This document shows, one piece after another, positions 23,301 through 35,171 of a stretch of DNA of 64,000 nt. Under the pieces are notes generated by a model. The model did not search any database. It had not been told where the DNA came from and worked only from the letters and a program-made list of their open reading frames with translations. The stretch's first letter is position 1. Each line of letters begins with the position of its first letter. The position numbers and the translations under genes were made by a program. The stretch comes from Symbiodinium natans (Eukaryota; Sar; Dinophyceae; Suessiales; Symbiodiniaceae): assembly GCA_905221605.1 (NCBI GenBank), contig CAJNDS010000125.1:224501-288500 (forward strand). The letters are read 5' to 3'.

Positions 23301-23699
23301 AGACAGATAGGGGTGGTGGGGGTTGGGGGGGGTTGGGGGGGGTTGGGGGGGGGGGGGGTTGGGGGGGGTGGGTGGGTGGGTGGGGGGGTGGGGGCTTCCC
23401 ATTCCAGGAGCTTCGTGTTATGACTATGACTATCCTGCTGCGCCCATTCTCATGAGTGCTACTCTGACTATTGTTCTTGTCATCGTGATGACTGCTTCTC
23501 TGTACCGTCTTCAGTACTAGTTGGAATACGACTCCTTCCTACTACCACATGAATACTCTACGGGCATCGTGTTCTGGGCCGGCAGGGTATGGACGCCATC
23601 CCAGAGAAGCTTCGTGGCTTTAATCTCGGCGAAGTGAACGCCCGGCGACACAAAGACAGGCTGCGAGCCGCAGGAACGGTTGTCGTGCTCCGCACTGGG
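17400..23699 (+). CDS. series of short exons, N-terminal part of the NLR-like locus (candidate)
   Basis: A run of short, mostly phase-0 frames with AG before and GT after. A plausible start exon is ATG 18,118 to 18,265 (MGETPNPYGFNGPWESLSGQ; donor GTAAGA). Clear later exons are 18,611-18,688 (DAAEELAPACSQQLQQLTKL, coiled-coil-like, 26 codons), about 18,950-19,035 (SLREVLQADGADHMRHIQAL), 19,483-19,535 (DEASLQRMRSEEHGINFEA), 20,421-20,529, 20,638-20,720 (IQEMQPEAEAAQESVQDF), 21,307-21,372 (VPKGIRVKDVCALVEDKL, 22 codons), 21,579-21,683, 21,984-22,142 (SERVVELSEEDVEQITRSL), 22,346-22,411, 22,698-22,767 (ERHDMWMTAEKHGRVQ) and 23,586-23,699 (GMDAIPEKLRGFNLGEV). No known domain. That these all join one transcript with the TIR/NACHT exons downstream is inference from strand, style and lack of stops. 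Confidence 0.5.
19077..19156 (-). mobile_element. small inverted-repeat element related to the one at 59,463
   Basis: Reads AAGGAGTGACCCCTAGAAGG at the left and AAGGGTCCCTCCTT at the right. Its reverse complement matches the right half of 59,463-59,600 (GGGAATAAGATTAAGGGTCC), so the same family is present in opposite orientation. Confidence 0.6.
23315..23396 (+). repeat. G-rich low-complexity tract
   Basis: Runs of GGTTGGGGGG and GGTGGGTGGG. Strong G-quadruplex potential. Lies in a presumed intron. Confidence 0.85.
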
Positions 23700-23908
23700 G
23701 TGGCTTGGATGCATTCACGAGATGTGCTTCCGGTTCAAACTCTTTGCCAACGGTTCTTTTTCAATCACGGCTATTTATGAGGAAGATGCCTCTGGTAAAG
23801 CCGTAATTCCCCAAGAGCAGATAACCGTTGACGGCGGCAGGGTTAAAGGGGCTGAGGCTGTAGGTGGGTCTCTCAAAGCGTCTATGCAAATTTGGTTCTC
23901 TGTCATTT

Positions 23909-23910
<2 letters not shown>

Positions 23911-23958
<48 letters not shown>
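23911..23958 (+). repeat. (CTG)16 microsatellite
   Basis: Sixteen uninterrupted CTG units in a presumed intron between the exon ending at 23,699 and the FVSHYWG exon at 24,149. The poly-Gln frame on the minus strand is a by-product of the repeat. Confidence 0.95.
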
Positions 23959-24148
23959 AGATGCACAATCGTCGTACCAACGTTTGTGTAGTGGAGCACT
24001 TTGTGCAATTTTTCCCTGCCTCCTACCAAAGTGTAGCGAGCCCGATGCAGTGTGTAAGCCATTCACCGTAGTTAGTCATGCGCCGCCCTCGGAAGTAGAA
24101 GTGGACACTTTTTGCTGCAGTTCCATATAAGCAGCGCCCCCTTTGTAG

Positions 24149-27100
24149 GTGGCGTATGTGGACATCACCGAACAAGGAAAATTCGCGCCCCTCTGCGGGT
24201 TCGTGTCGCACTATTGGGGGCAGGACCACCTCGACCATTGCAGCATGCTTCTGCTCTTAAGTCTTGCAACGCTTAATTCTTTAACTTGCCCTTCCAGGAG
24301 ACCATCGAGTTCTCCGAAATCCTGCTGCTGCATGCCAAGAAGGTCTACCCGGAAGACCCAGGCCTGCAAGTTGCTTGCGGGGTCTGAGGGTCTTTGGGGG
24401 GGTTTGGGAGGGTACTTGGGCAACTTCACGAGTTGTGCTACCCTGTTTCAACCCAAGCTCTCCTGGCGAGTTTGGGCAACCCTAAACCCTAAACCCTAAA
24501 CCCTAAACCCTAAACCCTAAACCCTAAACCCTAAACCCTAAACCCTAAACCCTAAACCCTAAACCCTAAACCCTAAACCCTAAACCCTAAAAAGAAGGGG
24601 GGGGGGTCGAGGCGTGGAAGAGGGGAGGCCCATGGCAAGTTTCTTCTCTTTCGGCTCGCTTCATGGCATGTCCTCGAGAAAGCACCCTCCCGGAGTCTCT
24701 GTGGTTTTTTGCGGGGTTTCGGCGGGTTTGGGGACGTTCAGGCTTCTTGCGCAGAAGCGGCATCTGGATGGATAGGTGGAGAACCTGGTTCCCCAAGCAT
24801 GTCCCAGGGCAGCGGAACATCTAAGTGGTATGAGGTGGGGTGGCTTGAAGTGAGCTCCCCGCCTTAGGCGTGAGCCTGTAGGCGTGAGCGTGCGCCTACC
24901 TTAACGCTTCGCAGTGCTTTTTTCTCGGAGCTTTTCCACAAGCCGTTTTCGACAGGCGAGATGTGCTACTATGTCTGCACGTGACTCGGCAGCGGGCAGG
25001 CGGATTCACGGCCCAGATGGAGGTTTGGGGTTCCCGAGCGAGACCCTCATATTTGACTCCACAAAACAGGTGCTAAACCTTATCTCGGCTCAAGGTAGGG
25101 TGTGCACAGAACGTGACAGCCCCAAAGCCCCCAGTCCATAAGCCCTACAAACTCAATACCCCAAACACTCCTAAATGCTCCCAAACCCCTTTAACCCACT
25201 CACTCTAGAAACTCCCAAAACACTCCGAAACTCCGAATCCTGAACCCTGCAGGCTTCCGAGCCCTTTCAAGTGGGTTTCAGGGGGGTAGCGGGGATCCTT
25301 ACTTTGGGAGCAGGGTTGAGGGTTGAGGGTTCAGGATTGAGGGTTTAGGGTCGAGGGTTCAGGGTTTCATGGGGTTCTAGAGATCCTTACTGTGGGAGAA
25401 TTCCCGGCATCTTCTCCGCAAGGGAACATATGCCTTGAGCTACATGGAGTTTGGGGCTTCGGGTTGTGACGCCAGTTGAACTTGCCGACCGGGGCTTTGC
25501 TTCCTGAGGTTCTCAAACAACCAGCACAGCGTTGCCTGGGCCCCGCTCAGTGAACCGGTGCTCAGGGATTCTAGAAGGATTTGGCATCTTCTGTGGGGGT
25601 CCTTCCTTCAAGGGCGCCGTATGATAGGAGCCTTGGGAAACGATCTGGGGGCCTCAGAGGGCAATTCACAGGGTTTCGGGTTTAGGGTGTACTTCGGGTG
25701 TCGTGTAGTGTTTAGGGGGCTTGGGGTCCGAAAGGGTGTAGGGTTCAGGGTGGAGGGCTTAGGGTCTCTAGGGTTTTGGGGGTTCAGGGCGCGTGGTTTC
25801 TTAAGGGTTTCGCATCTGGTGCATCTTCCAAGTCGTTGCTTGCGGGCCCAGGCTTTCTAACACCCATCAGCCCCGCAAACGCTACACCACTGCTCTCTAA
25901 ACTCATATTTTCCATAAATCCGACACCCTAAACATCCCCAAAGCCCATAAACCCATGTAACCAAAACCCATTAAACCCTAAAACTATCCCTAGACCCCCG
26001 ACACAAAGCCCCGAAGCGCCCAGAGGACCTGGGTGGGGACGACCTCGCGACCTCCCCGTTTAACATGGCCCTGGAGTACATTGCATCCTGCTGCCTGCCC
26101 GACTGGGGGCGGGGGGGAGGGGTAGGTAGTTTGGAGTTTAGGGGGCTTATTCATGGAGCTTAGGGGAGTTTGGGGAGCTCTAGGGAAGTTTAGGGGAGTT
26201 TGGGGAGTTTAGGAGCTTAAAGGGGAAGTTTAGGGGAGTTTAGGGAGTTTAGGAGCTTAAAGGGGGTGGGGTTTGCGCCTTGTGGCCTCGGAGTTCGCCC
26301 CTGCCAGGAACACGCCCCTGACTCCCGAGGGAGCTTTGCGAACTTGTTTGGGTTGCAGGTTTGGAGGGGCTGGAGTTTTTGGGGATGCATTTGTTGCGGG
26401 GTTGTTGTGGGCGGAGGGTGTTTTTGGACATGCATGTGCAGTTGCAAGGGCCAAAAGGAACGCCCTTTAGTCTTGACGCCTTTTGTCGCCCCAAGTCCCG
26501 ACGGCGGTGCTTGAAGTTTTCTGGCTGGGTTCCCCACCTTTGTTCCCCTTTTCTGTTTTTTGAAACAGTCGGTTGGAAAGGGGTTGCATGAAGGCCAGGA
26601 GGTCACACATTGCATGTTGCAAGAAAGGTGCCACCCTCAGACCTTTGGCATCCTTGCAACCCTGAAGACCAAAGCTGCTTCGCTCCATCGATAGGAGAGG
26701 CCACCCATAATCCCCTGAAGGCCCCGCCCCTCAACCCATCTGAAACCCTTTAAAACTTGCAGCAGTAAACCCAGGCTACCGCACACGGCAGGAGTCGATG
26801 TACGGCGCTGTGATGATGCCCGGGGCCTTTGCTTGTTGCCGTCGTGTAAACTTCGTGCTTACAGGCAGTGCGACTATGGGCTCAGCTCTAGCAGTGCCGT
26901 TGATCTTTTCTTGTGTGATACTTGTGTTCAAGGTGGTCCTATCCATACGGCTACAGGTCATCTAGGGATGAAGATTTCCGAGAACAACGGTAGGGCTGCT
27001 TTAAGGAGCAGGTTGGCAAGTTGGGCCGCATATGAGCATGCCGCATGCCCCAGGTTTGACAAGGCGTGTGCCCCACTCACGCAGCTTGGCAGACAACGAC

Positions 27101-27500
27101 GAACGTAAGTAAATCTCACGTATGACATATGGTAGTGTACTGTGGTATCCTCTGGAATCTAGAAACTGCGGTGAGGAAGCCTTGAACTAGCTTGCCTGCT
27201 GCCTCTTCATGGTGACCTTGCCACGGGCGTTTCGCTGTCGACCTGAGGCGCATCTGGTGCATCTATGAGATCTTCAGATGCCATTCCTTGGGCCTTACCC
27301 TCGACCTGCTGCTTGGCACGGCAGACCAAACGGGAGACGATTGCGTGCCGCCACAATGTACACCGACTGCTGCATTCACTGCAATCGCAAGTCGCGCGCT
27401 GAGGTTCTCCTGCGAGGGCCAGATCTGCCGCACCAGCGAGTCAGAGCTCATGAACGAAATCATTGAGAGGCTCAGGAACCTGAACCTCCAGGAGGTCGGA
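24149..27500 (+). CDS. TIR-like domain exons of the NLR-like locus
   Basis: Several + exons carry, in order, motifs of a TIR-like domain that I recall from protist proteins. Exon 24,149 onward (after TTTGTAG) reads VAYVDITEQGKFAPLCGFVSHYWG; FVSHYWG corresponds to the first TIR strand. Exon 24,300 onward reads ETIEFSEILLLHAKKVYPED. Exon 26,024-26,105 reads EDLGGDDLATSPFNMALEY. Near 27,237-27,276 the frame reads LRRIWCIYEIFR, matching the S-x-WC-x-x-E motif whose Glu is catalytic in NAD-cleaving TIRs. It continues SELMNEIIERLRNLNLQ. A (CCCTAAA)n array (24,478-24,592) lies in one presumed intron. Problem: an in-frame TGA at 27,213 lies upstream of the WCIYE motif with no AG acceptor between them, so a splice is unclear or the copy is damaged. 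Confidence 0.5.
24478..24592 (+). repeat. intronic (CCCTAAA)n array
   Basis: About 16 perfect units between the second TIR-like exon and downstream exons. Confidence 0.95.
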
Positions 27501-27746
27501 AGTTCGGAACCCCAAGAGCCTTCGCCTGCATTCGGGAACGGAGCCGCACGGAGTGTGCGGGAGCCGCTCCGCTTGTGCATGCATACAGGGTTTGTAGGGG
27601 TTGAGGCCACATCATGCTTGCCCAACAAGTACCTACCCCAAATGCCTCCCCGCCCCAATCTCGGATCAGACATCTGCCTGGTTGGGTTTGGGAAGGTGCT
27701 TGGCTTCTCCCCCCCAAAAAAAAGCCCCCCACTGAAAGCCCCCCAG

Positions 27747-30700
27747 GACAAGCTGAACATCGAAGCCGCCATCTCCGACCACCCCGGCGGGGCCACGGCG
27801 GTGGCTGGAAAGGTCCAGCTCCAGGTGGGGGGAAGCCCAAACCCCATAAATTTTACCTTAACTGAGTTTCAGAGTCTTTTTCTAGGTCCGGAGAACTGGC
27901 GGCTCATGATCCCGTAAAGCTCTAAATGGAAAGTGGAGTTTAGTTTCGGAGAACCCCCTTCAGAAAACCGCTAAACCCAAAATTCGCCCTTCCAGGTCTC
28001 CAAAGCTTGGGCCTGGGGGTTGGGGGGTGCAGCTTGCCCTGTGCTCCGTGTTCACTACGCCCTCGAAACGACAGGTCATGGACCTCGTGACCTTCTCCGG
28101 GTGCCTCTCCATCACTCGCAACGCATTCACAGGCGCAGAACGTCTGGAGTGCGGAGTGCCGGGGATGACACCTTTGGCTGGAAGACCCGGGCTCTTGACC
28201 CAGGAAAGCAGGTCGAGCCCGAAGAGATCGAGCTGAAGGATCTGTCGACCGGGGAGGCGCCCCCCCGAGTCGAGGAGTGGTTAGTTTTTGGGATGTTTGA
28301 GACGATGGGTTCCCTCTGCCCCTCTCCTCTCACAGGTGAGGACGTCCAACGCCATCATCGAGGCCTGCATCGAGGCAAGGGCGGTTTGATGTTTCCCAAG
28401 TGACATGAAGTATAGGGGTTTATGTTGCGGCTCTTGCTGCGTGTAAAGCACCATTTCACACCAAGTCCCCAATCAATGAAACGGGAGCAGCCGGGCAAGA
28501 TGTCGGCCAACCGCCACCCGGACAGGGTCGACTGCCGAGGATCCTCCTTATCGGGCCGGGAGGCTCCCCGGTGCACGGTGAGCCAAAGGGCGCGTTGCTT
28601 TATACGTGAGATATTACGCATCATATACATGCAAGATGTGTTGTATTATGTATGTTCGTGTGTATTGCAATTGCACACTACCTTTGAAATCTGCCCAGGC
28701 TCGGGGAAGACGATCTTTGCGAGGGAGGTGGTGAGGAGGGTCGCGCCTCGTCGTGATGCGTGAACACGCATGTCGTGCGGAAGAGGCAAGGCTTGTAAAC
28801 CTGCGCACCTGTGTTGCTGAAATGTCTCTGAGGTGGACTGGGCGAGCCCTGGCCTCAGCTCTGCCCCAGCGGTCGGCAGCACCAGGTCAGCCACGACTCG
28901 CAGATGCCTTGCGCCCCCAAAAGCTCTTCCGGCAGATGTGCCTCGAAAGGGAGCATTTCTGGCTGTGAGACTCAGGACAGGACACGGCAGCTGGCATCAT
29001 ACCCGTTCGCATCCCCCTCGCTGAGCTGGCGCAGCACGTGCAGGACAGGGTTGACAGGCTAATCATCTCCATCCGCAAGCCCTGCAAGCAAGTCGTTGCA
29101 AGATGCAACGATGGGGATGGGGAGCGGACTTCACACGAAAGGCATGCCTGATGCTACGGAAGGGGCTGTTGCAACGATTCCGAAAGCGCTGCCTCCGACT
29201 TTTTTTGCGGTTATCTCCATGTGGCAGTCTTAATCCACGGTCAATCAGAAGCTGCCCTTTCTGGGAATTCTTAGACCAAGGGTTGAGAATGTTCAGCTGA
29301 ACCCGAGCCGGGCTGCAGCAGGACCCTACTGGAGATCCGCAGCCCTGCCGCAGATCAGCTGTTACGGAAAGTTGCTCCCTCGCGAATTTGCAATACATGT
29401 TGTTGCGGGGCATTGTTGGCGCCGAGGCTCCGGTGCTGGGCCGAGCGCGCCTTCGGTGCGGAGAGCCGGGAGCTCTTTCGCGGTGCCCCGACAGCACTGT
29501 TGCTCAGGCCTCCGCCTCCTGCACTTCGCACTTTCCCAGCCAGGCGACCGGAAGCTCCTCCTGGTGCTGGACGGCTTCGATGAGGCCGGTGCAGCGCGCC
29601 GGCGGATCGTCGACTGGTTGCAGGGCTGGCTGGAGCTCCTCGGCAGGAAAGCTGCAAAGGGGCCCCCGAACACTGTGATCGCCAGTGGTACCTGCGTGGT
29701 GGTCAAGCAATACAGTGGAACGGGAAGCGCAGAAAGCATGTCGCTCAGCCCTTCACTGAAGATTTGCGGTCCAGTTCTGCTTCAGCAGGGCCCACAGTGG
29801 CCGCGTTGTCTGCGTGATCATGACCAGCCGGCCCTCAGGCACCGACCAGCCGGCCTCTCAGTAACGCAAAGTGCATTTATGCATGATTCTGTGCGCGTTT
29901 GCACTTTGCTGCTCGCTTAGCACAGCCCGGAAGTCCCAGCAAGCCAAAGCCTCGTGCCATCTCGTGCTGCTGAGGGTCCTGGAGGCCGACGGCGTCGTCT
30001 GCGATGCGGTGCCCCTCACGGTGCTTGCCCAGCTGTCCGACACCCGCTTCGTCACTCGGGAGCCTGCAGGGATGGGAGGGTGAGTTGGGGTAAGGAGTCG
30101 TGGCTGACTGGGGACTGGCATTCCTCCAGATTTCTCCAGACGCAGACGGCGGGGATGGGTGGTGCGCAGGACCTTCTGCCTGAAAAGAGCCTCGTCGAGC
30201 TGCGAGGCTGCTCTGCTGGGCTGACCACGAGACTGGTGGCCTCAGTTGCGCAGGCGCAGTTGCACCGCGCCAGGGCTTTCGTAGGTTGGCATAGGTTAGC
30301 GGTGAGCGTTGGGCTGCGCCACAGGGCTTCCTCCTCGAGCGCGACGAGGTCGACCTCGAGCCAGGAATGCACCGAGTGACAGTCCGGCGCAAGGACCTGC
30401 GGGCGCCTTGCAGCATCTTGCACCCAGCATGCAACGGGTCAGGCGCCTGTTTGGATGGACGATCATCTGCTGTGGTCAGTTGCAGGATCCCCACCAAGTC
30501 TTCTCCTCCGCGATGACGCTGCAGGGGCCAGCGGACGTCGCCCGAGCCCAGGGCGGGCTCCTGGAGCAGGCGCTTCTGGCGGCCGGCGGCGAGCCCTCGC
30601 GCCCCTTCAAGCTGGGAATCGTGCTTGCTGCCACCGGGAACACCGGGGAACACTATCCGGACGAGGACCCGGGGCAGTTCATTCACGCTTCCCCAGGCTT
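27747..30700 (+). CDS. NACHT-type STAND NTPase exons
   Basis: Splicing at canonical sites rebuilds a NACHT NTPase. Exons 28,336-28,383 (VRTSNAIIEACIEARA), 28,526-28,577 (GRLPRILLIGPGGSPVH plus G; donor GTGAGC) and 28,699 onward (GSGKTIFAREVVRRV) join in frame to give the Walker A motif GSGKT. Exon near 28,975 reads GIIPVRIPLAELAQHVQDRV, the usual NACHT strand after Walker A. The exon around 29,500-29,690 reads RKLLLVLDGFDEAGAARRR, the Walker B with the acidic DE pair. Exon 29,798 onward reads VVCVIMTSRPSG, the sensor-1 TSRP motif. Later exons read LLRVLEADGVVCDAVPLTVL (about 29,969), GFLLERDEVDLEPGMHRV (30,326) and PFKLGIVLAATGNTGEHYP (within 30,486-30,690). Upstream exons 27,747 (DKLNIEAAISDHPGGAT) and about 28,130-28,270 link it to the TIR-like part. 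STAND NTPases act as nucleotide-driven oligomerising switches in innate immunity; the trigger here is unknown. Confidence 0.75.
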
Positions 30701-30756
30701 TTGTCCAGACCAAAATAGCTCTAAATGTTTAGGGCAGTGCGCGTTGGTTCTATACC

Positions 30757-30759
<3 letters not shown>

Positions 30760-30821
<62 letters not shown>

Positions 30822-31048
30822 GGCGCACCACGTCTCGCACCTCCGGGGCGGCCCCCATCAGGCAAGCAAAAGACAGAGAGAGAGAGAGAGGGAGAGAAAC
30901 AAATGCAACTCCCGTGTTTTTCGTCTCACAACGACGTGACCCGTAACTTGAGGTTCAGGGACTTCTGCCCTGTCCTCCATGCCCGGTAGAAGAAGAAGAA
31001 GAAGAAGAAGAAGAAGAAGAAGAAGAAGAAGAAGAAGAAGAAGAAGAA

Positions 31049-31095
<47 letters not shown>

Positions 31096-31450
31096 NNNNN
31101 NNNNNNNNNNNNNNNNNNNNNNNNNNNNNNNNNNNNNNNNNNNNNNNNNNNNNNNNNNNNNNNNNNNNNNNNNNNNNNNNNNNNNNNNNNNNNNNGAGGA
31201 AGAGGGGAGAGGGGAAGAGGGAGAAGGGGAGAGGGGAAGAGGGAAGAGGGGATAGGGGAGAGGGGCGAGAGGGGAGAGGGGAGAGGGGAGAGGCAGAGGG
31301 CAGAGGGCAGAGGGCAGAGGGCAGAGGGGCGAGGGGCGAGGGGCGAGGGGCGAGGGGCGAGGGGCGAGGGGCGAGGGGCGAGGGGCGAGGGGCGAGGGGC
31401 GAGGGGCGAGGGGCGAGGGGCAGGGACGAGGGGCGAGGGGCGAGGGGTAG
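30760..31450 (+). repeat. ~690-bp purine tract (GA, GAA, GAGGGGC) with a 100-bp assembly gap
   Basis: On + the tracts are (GA)n at 30,760-30,820 and 30,873-30,890, (GAA)n at 30,988-31,095, 100 N at 31,096-31,195, then GAGGGGA and GAGGGGC tandem units to about 31,450. It lies in the presumed intron between the NACHT exons and the next exons. The gap size of exactly 100 is probably a placeholder. Confidence 0.95.
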
Positions 31451-31718
31451 GGATCAAGGCCAACTCGTGCTTGAGCATATTTGACTCTATTTAGCTTGTA
31501 AATCTTCGCTGCAGCTTCATGGTGAGACTGGTCGCCACATACCTCTGTCGGGGAGGGACTTGAATTTTTTTTGCACGTAGCCGCGTGATCGCGAAGGGTG
31601 GGGCATGGGCGTTGCGTTCCACCATGGAGTTGTTGTGACAATCCTTCCAGCGCTTATGGCACGGGAAAGCGCGCGACCCATTCCGCAACTCGTGAAAGCA
31701 TGCCAGACGGAGGAGGAC

Positions 31719-31742
31719 TATATATATATATATATATATATA
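31719..31742. repeat. (TA)12 microsatellite
   Basis: Uninterrupted TA run in a presumed intron. Confidence 0.95.
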
Positions 31743-32425
31743 TGTGGACAAGCATAAACGTCGCAACTGGCACGTTGTGCGTTTTTATATGGGAAGCACG
31801 ACGAGGGCCGCGATATGTGGAAAACAGCAATGCGCCCATGTGCGTTCGGGACGGCAGAGCAGGAGCGCTCAATGAAAGGTGTGCCCCTTAGAGCGTCGAA
31901 GAGCAGGCCCCGTTTCGTCGATGGACGACCGGTCCGCGCCGCCAGAACCTCGAGTAGTTCCTCAATCGTTAGCCTCGAAGGCTTCCGGCGGCAGAGTTTT
32001 CATCTGAGTAATGGAAACAGCTGCAGGGGGCGCTGGTGGCAGAGAACATGTACTGTTTGGACCAGTGCCCACCGGTTTGTTGGAACAAGCGGCCCGAGAG
32101 AGCAGACGAGCATATGTGCCGGGAATTGCCGGGATTTAGTCCGCTCCTCGCGCGCGACACGTCCAGCTATCGTTCCACCAACTTTGTTTTATGACCTGCA
32201 CCAGCGCACCGCTCCACGCTGCTCTGCACATGGGTGGCCTGGTTTGGAAGAATGATTAGGGCGAAGGCGCCTGTGACAGGGTAGACATGAGAGGGGGTGG
32301 GAGTGGCCTCGTTCATTCCTGTTTATTTCACAAATGTTGTCACCTTGGTGCGCTTGTCGACTTGTAGCATGCTGGCCGCCTGACTGCGAGCATATTATAT
32401 AGTTGCAGCATCCGCAGCCACGAAG

Positions 32426-34660
32426 GACCTCAGTGTTCTCAATTACCTGAACGGAGTTTTCCCGTGCGATGTCTACTTGCACCAGACGTCGGACTCGGAG
32501 CCCGGACACATCGACGAGAAGCCGGAAGACATGGACGTGCGCGGGCCTCGGTCGCGCGTTGAGGTGTCTCCGGAGTCTTGGGACTTGGCACTGGGAGTTG
32601 CGGAGCCGATGCTCCCGCAGGACCCTTGAAGCCGTTGGGGACCGCCAGGTCGTCCTCACGGGCAGTCTGCAAGTTGGCGTTGCCCGCAGTTTGCTGAATT
32701 CAAGGGGCATGGGCTCAGCCCATCGCAGCCTGCCCCGGCCCAGGCGCTGTCCTAGTGTTGAACGGTGAAAACGAAGAGAAGAGCTGTTATAAGCTGTGGC
32801 CGCCCCGCCGCCTCTTGGCCGCCTTTGTGTAGTAGCAGTTTCGACATTTTTTCAACAGCTGGCGCAGCTGACCACGCAGAGTCCGAATCATGTGTTGCTG
32901 CTTCCAACCAGTCTGTCTCTTGTTGTCCAGAGGCTGCTTCATCCTCACCGTGGACAGAGCAGTCACGGAGTACCCCACAGAGTTGACTCAGCTCACGGCG
33001 CAGACAGAGCTCTCCACCGGGCCCTGGCCTCACATATTGCGAGTTGTTGCTGACCCTGCTGACCACCATGTCACCGCGTCGGAGGCTCTGCTTCCAGCCT
33101 CTGGAGCTGCTGCCGCTCACGGAGCCCGCGGCTGCAAGGCGGGGTTTAAAGACAGACGTCTGCTTGCTGAGAGCTTTATTTGCCCTTGCATGGAGGATCG
33201 CAAAGTGTCGGGAGGACGAGCTGCGAGCTCTGCCTGGCGAGGTGCGCAGGCTGAGACAGCTCACTACTGTAGCAGCAGACGAAGAAGGCTTTTGCGCCAA
33301 GAATCCATGATTGGCAGACCGGTTTACCTGCCCGTCTCATGCTCCTGAGAAGTTGAAGCCTGCCTTGAGGTTTCTGTTGTGGGTTTATCCGTGTGAGACC
33401 TGTAACCGATGAAGGTCTGGCAGACGCCGTTGATGGCAAGCCTGCTGGGTCGCATCCTTAGCTTGCGCAAGTGCTTGCAGCCGGAGGCCACTTTCCGTGA
33501 AGCCCCGCGCATAGACACAGTCTCCTGAGGCAAGTACCGCGAAGAGCAGGAGGACAGCACGATTCGACCCAATCACCAGGATCAGCTGATGGATTTTCGC
33601 TCGTGCGCGCGTGCGGAAGTTTCTGGAGGAGCTCCCGGCGTCTGCTGGCGCCGCGGCCGAGCTCGAGCTCATGCGGTTTGCTGTCGAGGCTCTCCTGGCG
33701 CAGGCGCTTCAAAAGCGTCTGAAGCTCCCTTAGCAGCTTTCAGATCCTGCAATCAGGGTGGGCAGTGGGTAGTTCGCATGCACTGATTTTCCCCTCCAGG
33801 CAGAGCAGCGCACTGGCAGATCGGGGCTGCGCGAGATGCTGCACGCCGTCTGCTTGCGAACGCTCAAGGCGGGAGAGTGAGTCCGTGGCGTCCATCATGC
33901 TGACTGTTCGCTTGAATTTTTGCCTGCGTCCGCCCCCTGCAAACTTCTTTTTGTGGCGAATCCCGCCGCAGGCAGGACAGCGGCTTCTGCGAGAGGCGGA
34001 CTTCGCGGGCAAGGAGGCGCCGCGCTTTGCGTCACTTTACGATGTGAGCGCCACGTGTTTTCTCGCCCGGGTGGCGGGCGCCGGTCTTTGTCGCATTCCG
34101 CTCAGGTGATGTTCCAGGAAGCCCTGCGAGGGCACCTGAGCTTCTTCGAGCCGGCCGCCGGCCAGGACGCCGCGCCGCCCTCGAGACTTGCTGCGAAGTG
34201 TTGTGAAAAGCTTGCAAAGCCGTTTCGGGTGGAGTTGCGCATGTAGGTACAGATTTACCATCTGCGCATGCACGAGCTCCTGGCAGCGGAGGCCCGGGCA
34301 GACACAAAGTATGCTGCGGAGGTCAGTGTCTGAAAGTGTCTGAAAGTGGCCACTGCCCGGAATTTCGGTGGGTTTGGGCTTCTTGACAGGCCTGGAGGGA
34401 CTCTCAGCCCCCTGCCTGGGGCCAAGACGTGCCGACGAGCAGCTTTCTCTACGACGCCTATATGCCACATGCATGCTGTGACAGGATCTGCGAGAGGAAT
34501 CGCATAGAATCGCGATATTGCATGCGCAGTGTCCAGCCCATTCGTTGTATAGACATGTATAGACGTGTGCAGACACGTGCCGCAGTCCCACGCCTTGCCG
34601 AGGCCCAGGACCAACACGGCTGGAAGAATGCCTTCGGCGAGGTGCAGGCGCAGCCCATGC
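32426..34660 (+). CDS. linker exons between NACHT and LRR parts
   Basis: Short protein-like + exons with AG and GT borders. Examples: 32,426 onward (DLSVLNYLNGVFPCDVYLHQ), about 32,932-33,140 (GCFILTVDRAVTEYPTELTQ), 33,178-33,260 (LFALAWRIAKCREDELRAL), 33,411-33,510 (MKVWQTPLMASLLGRILSLR), 33,620-33,733 (KFLEELPASAGAAAELELM), 33,965-34,055 (GQRLLREADFAGKEAPRF), 34,108-34,198 (VMFQEALRGHLSFFEPAAGQ), 34,254-34,320 (IYHLRMHELLAAEARADTKY) and 34,583-34,655. They are Leu/Ala-rich, helical in appearance, with no recognised domain; in NLR proteins this position is usually a winged-helix or helical domain. Exact junctions were not resolved. Confidence 0.5.
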
Positions 34661-35171
34661 TGCGAGGCTGCCCGGCTTAAGAAGGCAGAACCAGGCCCAG
34701 GTTTGGGCCCTACGACTTAAGCTACGCCTTTGACTCTAGCCACTACTATTACTATGACTGCTCAAGGAGTCCTGCACTACGTCCTCATGATGGAAATGCC
34801 GGAGATGGCCCAGATGCCGCAGCAACAAATTGACCTCAGCGAGCTACAGTATCCGCTGGCTGCTGCAGAACTGGAGATCCTTTTCGGAGGACGGCCCAAC
34901 TTTTTTGGAGTAGATGTCCGGTCTGTTTGCTGCTTCCTGAGCCCGGTGGCGCCCGCTCGGAAGAGGCCGCGGCACGGACGCAGCTCCTGCCTTCGCTCAG
35001 GACTTCAGACCTGCCTCGAGCCCCGGTCCGAGAAGCTCCTGCTGCACCTCCCGCGCTGTGGTTCCAGCATCGGCGGCCACCTAAGAGCGGAGTTCTGAAG
35101 CACGAAGATCATCAAATGCGCAAGGCATAGAGGAGAGCTTGGAGAGCAGCAGCAGGGTGCCTTTCCGCCGG

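Noticed and set aside
23761-24066. Poly-Gln protein on the minus strand
   Set aside because: Result of the (CTG)16 microsatellite in a presumed intron.
30858-31641. Long Pro/Leu/Ser or Arg repeat ORFs across the purine tract and N gap
   Set aside because: Translation of simple repeats and unknown bases; not genes.
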